15,375 nucleotides of DNA from an uncultured Propionibacteriaceae bacterium (GCA_937988865.1 CALKHV010000057.1:1-15375); one strand, 5' to 3'. Positions 1 to 9,339 are shown, counted from the first letter of the stretch. Notes: generated by a model from the letters alone, not told the origin. A program made the numbers and translations.

Positions 1-435
1 AACGACGACGTCATGGTCAAGATCATCGACATCGACCTCGAGCGTCGCCGCATCTCGCTGAGCCTCAAGCAGGCCAACGAGGGCATGGACGCAGCGTCCG
101 ACGACTTCGATCCGTCGCTCTACGGCATGACCGCCAGCTACGACGACCAGGGCAACTACATCTACCCGGAGGGCTTCGACCCCGAGGCGAACGAGTGGAA
201 GCCCGGTTACGAAGAGCAGCAGCGTGCGTGGGAACTCCAGTACGCCGAGGCACACGCCCGGTGGGAGGCCCACAAGAAGCAGGTCGAAGAGGCGGACGCC
301 GCCGACAAGACCGCTGCCGTGCAGGCCGGCCAGGGCACCAGCTACTCCGCAGCTCCCGAGCCCACCGAGGGCGCGCTTGCGTCCGACGAGGCGCTCCAGG
401 CCCTGCGCGACAAGCTGACCAGCGGCAACAACTGA
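1..435 (+). CDS. rpsA: 30S ribosomal protein S1, C-terminal part (5' end outside window)
   Basis: This is the 3' end of the gene for ribosomal protein S1, which binds mRNA on the 30S subunit. The frame is open from base 1, so the gene starts upstream of the window. The first ~25 residues are the last strands of an S1 RNA-binding domain, ending in a typical RISLSLKQANEG motif. The remaining ~115 residues are the acidic, aromatic-rich tail seen in actinobacterial S1, with DDQGNYIYPEGFDPEANEW as the recognisable core. After that comes a Glu/Ala/Gln-rich, probably helical stretch and a low-complexity end. The stop at 433-435 is followed by a strong hairpin terminator, so transcription of rpsA probably ends before coaE. 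The family call is firm. Nothing can be said about the number of S1 domains because most of the protein is missing. Confidence 0.95.
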   Translation, partial: NDDVMVKIIDIDLERRRISLSLKQANEGMDAASDDFDPSLYGMTASYDDQGNYIYPEGFDPEANEWKPGYEEQQRAWELQYAEAHARWEAHKKQVEEADAADKTAAVQAGQGTSYSAAPEPTEGALASDEALQALRDKLTSGNN

Positions 436-464
436 TCAAGGTCGTCACGACCCAGGTCACAGGT

Positions 465-494
465 GAAGGGCCCCGACTCCGGTCGGGGCCCTTC
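465..494 (+). terminator. Hairpin terminator of rpsA
   Basis: Arms at 465-477 and 482-494 form a perfect 13-bp stem around a TCCG tetraloop. The core arm is AAGGGCCCCGAC and its exact complement. Only a short CCCCGTT follows and not a long T tract, which is common for high-GC actinobacteria. It lies 30 bases after the rpsA stop and just before the coaE -10 hexamer. Confidence 0.85.
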
Positions 495-516
495 CCCGTT
501 GTGCAGGTGGGGGCCC

Positions 517-531
517 TAGGCTGAGCTCGTG
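517..531 (+). promoter_or_regulatory. Likely -10 promoter element for coaE (TAGGCT)
   Basis: TAGGCT at 517-522 matches the actinobacterial TANNNT -10 consensus. It lies directly downstream of the rpsA terminator. Transcription would start at about 529-530, giving a leader of about 26 nt before the coaE ATG, or exactly at a GTG (529-531) that opens a 9-codon reading frame. No convincing -35 hexamer is visible at the expected spacing. Confidence 0.5.
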
Positions 532-558
532 CCCAGGAAACCAGGACCCACCGCATGA
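529..558 (+). other. Possible 9-codon leader ORF overlapping the coaE start
   Basis: GTG at 529, six bases after the TAGGCT hexamer, opens a frame encoding MPRKPGPTA. Its TGA stop (556-558) overlaps the coaE ATG (555-557) as ATGA. If transcription starts at 529, the mRNA would be leaderless for this peptide, and coaE would be reached by termination-reinitiation. It is equally possible that the ORF is chance and coaE uses its own AGGA (543-546), 8 bases before the ATG. The frame and overlap are seen in the sequence; translation is inferred. Confidence 0.3.
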
Positions 559-1178
559 TCCGCGTCGGGTTGACAGGCGGGATCGCCTCCGGCAAGAGCA
601 CCGTGGCCGACGAATTCAGGCGTCTGGGTGCCGAAGTCATCGATTCGGACGCCCTCGCCCGCGCTGTTGTCGAACCCGGCTCGCCGGCACTCGATGACAT
701 CCTGGCCCGCTTCGGCCCCGGAGTGCTCACTCCTGACGGGACGCTCGACCGCCCCGCCCTGGGACGCATCGTGTTCGCCGACGACGCAGCGAGGCGCGAT
801 CTCAACGCCATCGTCCACCCGTGGGTGCGGGCGACCGCGAAGGCCATCGAGGAGTCGATCGACGACCCGCACACCGTGGTGATCCACATGATCCCGCTGC
901 TCGTCGAGACCGGTCAGGAACACACCTTCGACGCCGTCGTCGTCGTCGACGTGGACGCCGGCACCCAGCTGACCCGGCTCAGGGAGCGAAACGGACTCAC
1001 CCCCGACGAGGCCCGGGCCCGGATCGAGGCCCAGGCGACCAGGGAGGAGCGGCTGGCGGTGGCCACGTGGGTGATTCGCAACGACTCGACTCGTGACGAC
1101 CTCGTCGAGCGCGTGCACGCCGTGTGGCACGAGTTGCAGTCGATCGGGAACGGCCCTCCGTTGGGGTGCGGCTGCTGA
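555..1178 (+). CDS. coaE: Dephospho-CoA kinase
   Basis: Catalyses the last step of coenzyme A synthesis, ATP-dependent phosphorylation of the 3'-hydroxyl of dephospho-CoA, in the cytosol. The 207-residue protein opens with LTGGIASGKST, giving a P-loop at residues 8-16 with K14 and S15. This is followed by VIDSDALAR, with D32 in the place of the conserved catalytic/substrate-binding aspartate. A later IPLLVETG segment (~113-120) belongs to the CoA-binding region. The length matches the single-domain bacterial enzyme (~200 residues). The C-terminal GrpB-like fusion known from mycobacterial CoaE is absent. The ATG at 555 is chosen because it sits immediately before the P-loop strand and has AGGA 8 bases upstream. 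The gene lies between rpsA and uvrB, as in many actinobacteria. Confidence 0.95.
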   Translation: MIRVGLTGGIASGKSTVADEFRRLGAEVIDSDALARAVVEPGSPALDDILARFGPGVLTPDGTLDRPALGRIVFADDAARRDLNAIVHPWVRATAKAIEESIDDPHTVVIHMIPLLVETGQEHTFDAVVVVDVDAGTQLTRLRERNGLTPDEARARIEAQATREERLAVATWVIRNDSTRDDLVERVHAVWHELQSIGNGPPLGCGC

Positions 1179-1204
1179 CGCGGATGTGTGTCACAGGGGC
1201 CGGG

Positions 1205-1217
1205 TAGCCTCTCATCC
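1205..1217 (+). promoter_or_regulatory. -10 promoter element for a leaderless uvrB mRNA (TAGCCT)
   Basis: TAGCCT at 1205-1210 is followed by exactly 7 bases and then the uvrB ATG at 1218. Start sites normally fall about 7 bases after the -10 hexamer, so the predicted mRNA begins at or one base from the start codon. No Shine-Dalgarno sequence is present. No clear -35 is visible. Confidence 0.65.
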
Positions 1218-3308
1218 ATGCGTCCGATCGAGTCACTCCAGCGCCGCGTGGCCCCTTTCCACATGCAGGCGGGCTTCGAGCCGGCCGGTGATCAACCGGC
1301 CGCCATCGCCGATCTGGAGCGCCGCCTCCGCGCCGGCGAGCAAGACGTGGTGCTCCTGGGCGCGACCGGCACGGGCAAGACCGCCACCGTCGGGTGGCTG
1401 GCCGAGCGACTCCAGCGTCCAGTGCTCGTGATGCAGCCCAACAAGACACTCGCGGCCCAGTTCGCGAACGAGTTGCGGCAGTTCTTCCCCGACAACGCCG
1501 TCGAATACTTCGTCAGCTACTACGACTACTACCAACCTGAGGCCTACGTGCCCCAGTCCGACACCTACATCGAGAAGGACTCGTCCATCAACGAAGAGGT
1601 CGAGAGGCTGCGCCACTCGGCCACCAATTCGCTGCTGACCAGGCGCGACGTCATCGTCGTGGCTACGGTGAGCGCGATCTACGGCCTCGGGACGCCGCAG
1701 GAGTACCTCGATCGCATGGTCACGCTCCGGGTCGGCGAGGAGCACGAGCGCGACAAGCTCCTCCGACGGCTGGTCGACATCCAGTACGCGCGAAACGACC
1801 TTGCCGGCACACGGGGCACCTTCCGCGTCCGCGGCGACACCCTCGAGATCTTCCCCGTCTACGAGGAGCACGCGGTCAGGGTCGAGTTCTTCGGCGACGA
1901 GATCGAGAGGCTGACGACCATGCACCCGCTGACAGGCGAGGTGATCAGTGAGGATCGTGAGGTGTACGTCTTCCCCGCGTCCCACTACGTCGCCGGGCCG
2001 GCGCGCATGGAGCGAGCCATCAATGACATCGAGGCCGAGCTCGCGGTGCGGCTCGTCGAGCTCGAGCGCGAGAACAAACTGCTCGAGGCGCAACGGCTGC
2101 GGATGCGCACCACCTACGACATCGAGATGATGCGGCAGATCGGCTCCTGCTCGGGTATCGAGAACTATTCGCGCCACATCGACGGTCGTGGTCAGGGAAC
2201 GCCACCGCACTGCCTCCTCGACTACTTCCCTGAAGACTTCCTGCTCGTGATCGACGAGTCGCACGTGACCGTCCCGCAGATCGGCGGCATGTACGAGGGC
2301 GACATGAGTCGCAAGCGCACGCTGGTCGACTTCGGCTTCCGCCTGCCGAGCGCCATGGACAACCGCCCCCTGCGATTCGAGGAGTTCACCGAGCGGATCG
2401 GCCAGACCGTGTACCTGTCCGCGACGCCGGGCAACTACGAGCTGGCCAAGTCGGACGGCTTCGTCGAGCAGCTGATCCGCCCCACGGGGCTGGTCGACCC
2501 CGAGGTGATCCTCAAGCCGACCAAGGGCCAGATCGACGACCTCATGGGCGAGATCCGCACCCGCGTCCAGCGCAATGAGCGCGTCCTCGTGACAACGCTG
2601 ACCAAGAAGATGTCCGAGGACCTCACCGACTACCTCATGGAGAACGGCATCCGGACGCGCTATCTGCATTCGGAGGTCGACACCCTTCGTCGCATCGAGT
2701 TGCTGCGCGAGCTGCGACTGGGTGAGTACGACGTGCTGGTCGGCATCAACCTCCTCCGTGAGGGCCTCGACCTTCCCGAGGTGAGCCTCGTCGCGATCCT
2801 GGACGCCGACAAAGAGGGTTTCCTCCGCTCGGGCCGGTCGCTCATCCAGACGATCGGACGCGCGGCCCGCAACGTCGCAGGTCAGGTGCACATGTACGCC
2901 GACAAGATCACCCCGAGCATGGCGCAGGCCATCGACGAGACCAACCGCCGGCGTGAGAAGCAGGTGGCCTACAACACCGAGCGGGGGATCGATCCCCAGC
3001 CGCTCCGCAAGAAGATCGCTGACATCACCGACCTGCTGGCGCGCGAGGATGCCGACACGGAAGCCCTCATGAGCAAGGCGCCCGGGCGCGGCCGTCGCCA
3101 GGTCTCGCCGACTCCCTCGCTGGGCCAGAAGAGGGCTCTGGATGCAGCGGGACTGCCCGCCACGGAACTCGCCGACCTCATCACCGAGCTGACCGAGCAG
3201 ATGCACGCGGCCGCGGCCGAGCTCCAGTTCGAGGTGGCGGCACGGGTGCGCGACGAGATCAGCGACCTCAAGAAGGAGCTGCGCCAGATGATCGAGGCCA
3301 ATCGCTAG
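1218..3308 (+). CDS. uvrB: Excinuclease ABC subunit B (UvrB)
   Basis: DNA-damage verification helicase of nucleotide excision repair. It is loaded by UvrA, pries the strands apart at the lesion, and recruits UvrC for dual incision. The 696-residue product carries Walker A GATGTGKT (48-55, K54). The aromatic beta-hairpin that inserts into damaged DNA starts at YYDYYQPEAY (from residue 101). The Walker B/DEAD-like box is DESH (346-349), and helicase motif VI is QTIGRAARN (from 544). A C-terminal UVR domain (~655-690) contacts UvrA and UvrC. The frame extends upstream to a GTG at 1188. I choose ATG 1218 because a TAGCCT -10 box lies 7 bases before it and because homologues start close to the AGDQPAAI motif. 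A leaderless mRNA is therefore likely. No SOS-type operator (GAAC-N4-GTTC) is visible upstream. Confidence 0.97.
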   Translation: MRPIESLQRRVAPFHMQAGFEPAGDQPAAIADLERRLRAGEQDVVLLGATGTGKTATVGWLAERLQRPVLVMQPNKTLAAQFANELRQFFPDNAVEYFVSYYDYYQPEAYVPQSDTYIEKDSSINEEVERLRHSATNSLLTRRDVIVVATVSAIYGLGTPQEYLDRMVTLRVGEEHERDKLLRRLVDIQYARNDLAGTRGTFRVRGDTLEIFPVYEEHAVRVEFFGDEIERLTTMHPLTGEVISEDREVYVFPASHYVAGPARMERAINDIEAELAVRLVELERENKLLEAQRLRMRTTYDIEMMRQIGSCSGIENYSRHIDGRGQGTPPHCLLDYFPEDFLLVIDESHVTVPQIGGMYEGDMSRKRTLVDFGFRLPSAMDNRPLRFEEFTERIGQTVYLSATPGNYELAKSDGFVEQLIRPTGLVDPEVILKPTKGQIDDLMGEIRTRVQRNERVLVTTLTKKMSEDLTDYLMENGIRTRYLHSEVDTLRRIELLRELRLGEYDVLVGINLLREGLDLPEVSLVAILDADKEGFLRSGRSLIQTIGRAARNVAGQVHMYADKITPSMAQAIDETNRRREKQVAYNTERGIDPQPLRKKIADITDLLAREDADTEALMSKAPGRGRRQVSPTPSLGQKRALDAAGLPATELADLITELTEQMHAAAAELQFEVAARVRDEISDLKKELRQMIEANR

Positions 3309-3312
3309 GCGT

Positions 3313-3361
3313 GGAGTCCGTGGATTGGAGCCGTTCCAACCCGCGTGGGACACTGGACTCC
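3313..3361 (+). repeat. Nested inverted repeats between uvrB and the riboswitch
   Basis: GGAGTCC (3313-3319) is the exact complement of GGACTCC (3355-3361). Inside this pair, TTGGA (3325-3329) and TCCAA (3335-3339) form a second perfect inverted repeat with a 5-base loop. The outer 3' arm overlaps the first bases of the riboswitch P1 stem. It could be the uvrB terminator, an operator, or part of the transcript folding; the sequence does not decide. There is no T tract. Confidence 0.3.
3325..3354 (+). promoter_or_regulatory. Candidate promoter for the riboswitch-terC transcript
   Basis: TTGGAG (3325-3330) and GACACT (3349-3354) are separated by 18 bases and resemble -35 and -10 hexamers. Transcription would begin around 3361, at the 5' edge of the riboswitch. 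The -10 is imperfect (G instead of T at position 1), so this is a weak prediction supported mainly by its position. Confidence 0.3.
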
Positions 3362-3469
3362 GGAGGGGAGTATTCCCGCGAGGGTGTCGTCAACACGTAG
3401 CAGACCGCTTCCGGCGCCTCGGTCGAGCCGACACACTGCGTCCCGGGCCCGATGGAAGGGACCTCCGGA
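3359..3469 (+). promoter_or_regulatory. yybP-ykoY-type (manganese) riboswitch upstream of terC
   Basis: The 5' segment GGGGAGTA (3365-3372), the middle segment GTCGTCAACACG (3386-3397) and the 3' segment GGAAGGGACC (3454-3463) match the conserved blocks of the yybP-ykoY family as I remember them. The element is closed by a perfect P1 stem: TCCGGAGG (3359-3366) pairs with CCTCCGGA (3462-3469). Internal stems are GTGTCG (3384-3389) with CGACAC (3429-3434), and GACCG (3403-3407) with CGGTC (3420-3424). This class senses Mn2+ and frequently precedes TerC-family and other Mn-export genes, which fits the gene 25 bases downstream. The switch mechanism is not clear. The Shine-Dalgarno AAGGA lies only 16 bases after P1, so translational control is plausible. 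Confidence 0.85.
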
Positions 3470-3494
3470 ATGCCACCGATCCGTAAGGACACTC

Positions 3495-4496
3495 ATGCAC
3501 ATTCACGCCATCACCTGGGTGGCGACGATCGCCGTCCTGGTGCTCGTGCTCGCTCTGGACCTCTTCATCCTCGGCCGCAAGCCCCACGAGCCCTCGATGA
3601 AAGAGGCGGGGATCGCCATCGGCGTGTTCATCTCGCTGGCCGTGCTGTTCGGGTTGGGCATCGGCGTGGTGTCCGGCTGGAAGTTCGCCGGTGAATTCTT
3701 CGCCGGGTACCTGACCGAGTACTCCCTGTCGATCGACAACCTCTTCGTCTTCCTCATCATCATGGGCGCCATGCGCGTGCCGCGGCACCTGCAGCAGTAC
3801 GCGCTCATGGTGGGCATCATCCTGGCCCTGATCCTCCGTGGCATCTTCATCGCGCTGGGCGCGGCAGCCATCGCCAACGCTGCCTGGGTGTTCTTCCTGT
3901 TCGGAGCCTTCCTCTTCTACACCGCAATCAAACTGGTCATCGACTACCGCCAGCACGACGACGACCAGGACCAGGGTGACAACCGCGTCCTCGTCTGGAT
4001 CAAGAAGGTCGTGCCGTCGACCCCGATCTGGCACGGGACCAAGAGCTTCGTGAAGATCGACGCGAAGCGTGTGGCAACGCCCATGTTCTTCGTCGTCGTG
4101 GCGCTCGGCAGCACCGACATCATGTTCGCCCTGGACTCGATCCCCGCCATCTACGGGTTGACCCAGGAGCCCTACCTCGTGTTCACGGCGAACGTGTTCG
4201 CGCTGATGGGCCTGCGCCAGCTCTACTTCCTGCTCGGCAACCTGCTCAAGAAGCTGGTCTACCTCTCACTCGGCCTGTCGTTCATCCTCGGATTCATCGC
4301 CGTGAAGCTCGTGCTTCACGCCGCGCACCACTATCACTGGATCGACATCGAGGTCCCGACCACGTTGAGCCTTCTCGTCATCATCGTCACGATGGCCGTC
4401 ACGACAGTGGCGAGCCTCCTCAAGTCGAGGCGCGATGCCGCCACCGGAACAACCGTCGATCCCGTCACCGACGAGGTCACCGTCCAGGACTTCTGA
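3495..4496 (+). CDS. TerC-family integral membrane protein, probable Mn2+ exporter
   Basis: Polytopic membrane protein of the TerC family (333 residues, usual length ~320-340). Members were first linked to tellurite resistance. Those under the yybP-ykoY riboswitch act in Mn2+ efflux or in metalation of exported proteins. About nine hydrophobic segments are visible, the first at residues 7-26. Family signatures are SLSIDN (78-82, with D81) and STDIMFALDSIPAIY (206-220, with D208 and D214), acidic residues expected in the ion path. A charged loop HDDDQDQGDN (154-163) separates the two halves. The frame is open much further upstream, but ATG 3495 is chosen. It has AAGGA five bases before it, the first membrane helix begins there, and the upstream part overlaps the riboswitch. 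Its stop is 3 bases from that of the convergent hydrolase gene. Confidence 0.93.
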   Translation: MHIHAITWVATIAVLVLVLALDLFILGRKPHEPSMKEAGIAIGVFISLAVLFGLGIGVVSGWKFAGEFFAGYLTEYSLSIDNLFVFLIIMGAMRVPRHLQQYALMVGIILALILRGIFIALGAAAIANAAWVFFLFGAFLFYTAIKLVIDYRQHDDDQDQGDNRVLVWIKKVVPSTPIWHGTKSFVKIDAKRVATPMFFVVVALGSTDIMFALDSIPAIYGLTQEPYLVFTANVFALMGLRQLYFLLGNLLKKLVYLSLGLSFILGFIAVKLVLHAAHHYHWIDIEVPTTLSLLVIIVTMAVTTVASLLKSRRDAATGTTVDPVTDEVTVQDF

Positions 4497-4499
4497 GGC

Positions 4500-5111
4500 C
4501 TACCAGCCGCGAGCGAGCCACTCCTGCAGCTGCGGGCGCTCGGCGCCAAGCGTCGTGTCCAGCCCGTGTCCCGGGTGGACGATCGCGTCGTCGGGGAATC
4601 GAGCGAACAGTTTCGTCGTCACATCGTGGTGGAGGGACGCGAAGTCGTCGGGTGTCTGCGTCCGGCCGACCCCACCGGGGAAGAGTGCGTCCCCGGTGAA
4701 GAGGTGGACCGGCCCGGCGGCGGGCGTCCAGACAAGGGCGATCGATCCCGGCGTGTGGCCGACCAGGCCGATGACCTCCAGCTGCTCCAGACCGAGCTTG
4801 ACGACGTCGCCGGTCCACACAGGTGTCTGGGGGACTCCGGTCAGCGATTCGATGGCCGCGGCGTCAGGGGTGCCCGACAGCGCTGTCGCTCCCGTGCTGG
4901 CCACCACGCCCGCCAGGGCGGCGACGTGGTCGTGATGGCGGTGCGTCGTCACGACGGTGGCCAGTCTGCGTCCGGCCAGCATGCCGATCAGTCGTGGTGC
5001 CTCCGCGGCCGCGTCGATCATGAGGCAGGGGGAACCGTCGGCCGGTGACAGGAGGAAGCAGTTGTTGTCCATGCCGCCCACGACGAGGCGGGTGAGCTCG
5101 AGGTCAGCCAT
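4500..5111 (-). CDS. Metallo-beta-lactamase-fold hydrolase (glyoxalase II-like)
   Basis: Cytosolic 203-residue protein of the MBL superfamily, closest in motif layout to hydroxyacylglutathione hydrolases. The metal ligands are intact: HRHHDH (H57, H59, D61, H62), GHTPGS (H119), TGDALFPGGVGR (D141) and HPGHG (H182). No signal peptide is seen. The real substrate is unknown. Actinobacteria use mycothiol instead of glutathione, so a mycothiol thioester hydrolase is a reasonable guess, not a demonstrated role. The ATG lies inside the last codons of the upstream MDMPI-like gene (8-base overlap). It has no Shine-Dalgarno sequence, so translation is probably coupled. In mycobacteria a similar glyoxalase II-like gene also adjoins uvrA (recalled, not checked). 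Confidence 0.9.
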   Translation of the reverse strand: MADLELTRLVVGGMDNNCFLLSPADGSPCLMIDAAAEAPRLIGMLAGRRLATVVTTHRHHDHVAALAGVVASTGATALSGTPDAAAIESLTGVPQTPVWTGDVVKLGLEQLEVIGLVGHTPGSIALVWTPAAGPVHLFTGDALFPGGVGRTQTPDDFASLHHDVTTKLFARFPDDAIVHPGHGLDTTLGAERPQLQEWLARGW

Positions 5112-5844
5112 GGGGCTGGAAGGTCACGTCGGGGGCGTTCTCGAGTCCCTCGGGCCCGGATCGTCCGCTGAGCCAGCCGAGGAGGCGGTTGTCGGGTCCC
5201 CAGACGTCTGTCGGTTCGCCCTGTCCACCGATCTCGGCGACGAACCCGGACGCCGAGCGCACCCGGAAGGCCAGGTGGTCGGGGTCGGCCCCGATCCGGA
5301 AGGCCTGCCACTCCAGCAACCAGCGGGCGATCTCTGCGTCCACGTCGTCGATCTCGAAGCCGCAGTCGAGGTCGATGTGGTGGAGGACGATCTCGTTGAG
5401 GCGTGCGAGCGGCAGGAGCGTCAGGGGGACGCGGATGCCGCTGCGCAGACGCACCATGCCGTCATCCTCGGGGTCGATCAGGTCGAAGACCTTGTTGAGC
5501 AGACCGGCGGAGGTGTCGAGGTCGATCTGCAGGGCCAGCCCGTCGCGCTCGGCGCCCAGGTCGATGGCGCGGTCGCGCTCGGCGTCGCTCGCGTACAGCC
5601 GGGAAGGGATACCGCTGAGGAAACCCTGGACCACCTTGACGAATCCGTCGGCGTTGCGGGCGAGGTGTGTCGCGACGTGACCGCGCGTCCATCCGGGCAG
5701 CCGGGAGGGTTCATGCCAGGCAGGTTCGGCGATCCTGATGGTGTCACCCAGCAGCGCCTGCGTCGCCTCGAGCTTGCGGTGGCGGACGTCGAGGAAGGGG
5801 CCGCCCACCGCCGGGCGGTCACCTGCAAGCGAGTGCGGCGCCAT
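5104..5844 (-). CDS. Maleylpyruvate isomerase-like, mycothiol-dependent DinB-fold protein
   Basis: A 246-residue protein of the MDMPI family. Its N-terminal half is a DinB-like four-helix metal-binding domain, followed by an MDMPI C-terminal domain. The signature LPGWTRGHVATHLARNADG spans ~49-67, and LNEIVLHHIDLDCG spans ~149-162. By alignment from memory with the Corynebacterium glutamicum enzyme, H60, E151 and H155 fall on its three zinc ligands. The founding member isomerises maleylpyruvate in gentisate degradation using mycothiol. No gentisate genes are nearby, so this homologue may transfer or remove mycothiol on another substrate. The ATG at 5844 is supported by TAAGTT (minus strand, 5851-5856) ending 6 bases before it, implying a leaderless mRNA. 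It forms a two-gene operon with the overlapping MBL hydrolase gene and diverges from uvrA. Confidence 0.85.
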   Translation of the reverse strand: MAPHSLAGDRPAVGGPFLDVRHRKLEATQALLGDTIRIAEPAWHEPSRLPGWTRGHVATHLARNADGFVKVVQGFLSGIPSRLYASDAERDRAIDLGAERDGLALQIDLDTSAGLLNKVFDLIDPEDDGMVRLRSGIRVPLTLLPLARLNEIVLHHIDLDCGFEIDDVDAEIARWLLEWQAFRIGADPDHLAFRVRSASGFVAEIGGQGEPTDVWGPDNRLLGWLSGRSGPEGLENAPDVTFQPHG

Positions 5845-5856
5845 GTGACCAACTTA
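5845..5856 (-). promoter_or_regulatory. -10 element for a leaderless MDMPI-MBL operon (TAAGTT)
   Basis: Read on the minus strand, TAAGTT (5856 down to 5851) is followed by six bases and then the ATG at 5844. This matches TANNNT and places the start of transcription at the start codon. It faces the uvrA promoter across about 90 bases. Confidence 0.55.
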
Positions 5857-5946
5857 GTGACATCGCGAGGCCGCGGCGGCGCTCGGTACGGTCTCGGGCC
5901 GAACCACCCCGGCCGAAGGGCGGCGAAAACTGTCATGGGCAGCATC

Positions 5947-5959
5947 TAGCATGATCCGG
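5947..5959 (+). promoter_or_regulatory. -10 element for a leaderless uvrA mRNA (TAGCAT)
   Basis: TAGCAT at 5947-5952 is followed by 7 bases and then GTG at 5960, in frame with uvrA. The ATG at 5951 that would otherwise be taken as the start lies inside this hexamer and would not be transcribed. No -35 and no SOS operator is obvious upstream. Confidence 0.55.
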
Positions 5960-8940
<2,981 letters not shown>

Positions 8941-8953
<13 letters not shown>

Positions 8954-8968
8954 GCCGCTCAGGCGCTG
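8941..8968. terminator. Bidirectional hairpin spanning the uvrA and Rieske stop codons
   Basis: CAGCGCC (8941-8947) pairs with GGCGCTG (8962-8968). Inside, TGAG (8951-8954) pairs with CTCA (8958-8961) around a CCG loop, with a 3-base bulge (8948-8950). The inner stem contains the uvrA TGA and, on the other strand, the Rieske TGA. It is the only candidate terminator for both convergent genes. No T tract follows on either strand, so termination by this hairpin is inferred. Confidence 0.5.
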
Positions 8969-9339
8969 ATCGTCAGCTCCTCGCCCTTCGTGGTGACCGT
9001 CGCCCGGGTGAGGCTGCCCGTCGCCGGGCCGGAGACAACCGATCCGTCCTGGATCGAGAACCGCGAGTTGTGGCAGTTGCAGACGATGTTGGTGTCGACC
9101 GACGACACGAGGCAGCCAGCGTGCGTGCACACACGTGAGAAGGCGACGAAGGTGCCCGCTTCCGGCTGGGTGACCACGAAGTTCGAGTCGGGGATCACGT
9201 AGCCGCTTCCCACGGGCACCAGCGACGCCGCCACCGTGACAGCCCCGGTGGCCACGTTCTCGGGCTGCGAGCAGCCCGTGGCAGTGAGCGCTGCGGCGAT
9301 GCCGACGGCCTTGAGGACGACGCGACGTGACGGGGTCAT
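8959..9339 (-). CDS. Rieske [2Fe-2S] protein, probable exported lipoprotein
   Basis: Small (126-residue) Rieske-type iron-sulfur protein. The N-terminus MTPSRRVVLKAVGIAAALTA has a twin-arginine pair followed by a hydrophobic stretch ending in ATGC (C23), a loose lipobox. Tat export followed by lipid anchoring is therefore likely. The Rieske centre is complete: CTHAGC (C71, H73) and CNCH (C87, H90) ligate the cluster. C76 and C89 are placed to form the disulfide typical of high-potential bc-type Rieske proteins. No membrane helix beyond the signal and no partner oxygenase or cytochrome gene is present, so the electron partner is unknown. The start is supported by AGGAG five bases before the ATG. 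It lies between uvrA (5 bases between stops) and divergent uvrC. Confidence 0.9.
   Translation of the reverse strand: MTPSRRVVLKAVGIAAALTATGCSQPENVATGAVTVAASLVPVGSGYVIPDSNFVVTQPEAGTFVAFSRVCTHAGCLVSSVDTNIVCNCHNSRFSIQDGSVVSGPATGSLTRATVTTKGEELTISA

Noticed and set aside
1187..1195. TGTG-T-CACA palindrome before uvrB as a CRP/GlxR-type site
   Set aside because: The half-sites are separated by one base, whereas CRP-family sites need about six, so chance is the better explanation.
1233..3353. A 706-codon open frame on the minus strand opposite uvrB
   Set aside because: It mirrors the codon structure of a high-GC gene, has no recognisable domain, and is made of low-complexity Leu/Val/Asp/His-rich residues. 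uvrB on the other strand is unambiguous.
3345..3494. N-terminal extension of TerC by 50 residues
   Set aside because: The stretch is the riboswitch read as codons. It is hydrophilic and unlike TerC N-termini, and ATG 3495 has a Shine-Dalgarno sequence and starts the first membrane helix.
4957..5949. A 330-codon plus-strand frame over the MBL and MDMPI genes
   Set aside because: Both genes on the minus strand have intact catalytic motifs. The plus-strand translation has no family features and is an antisense shadow.
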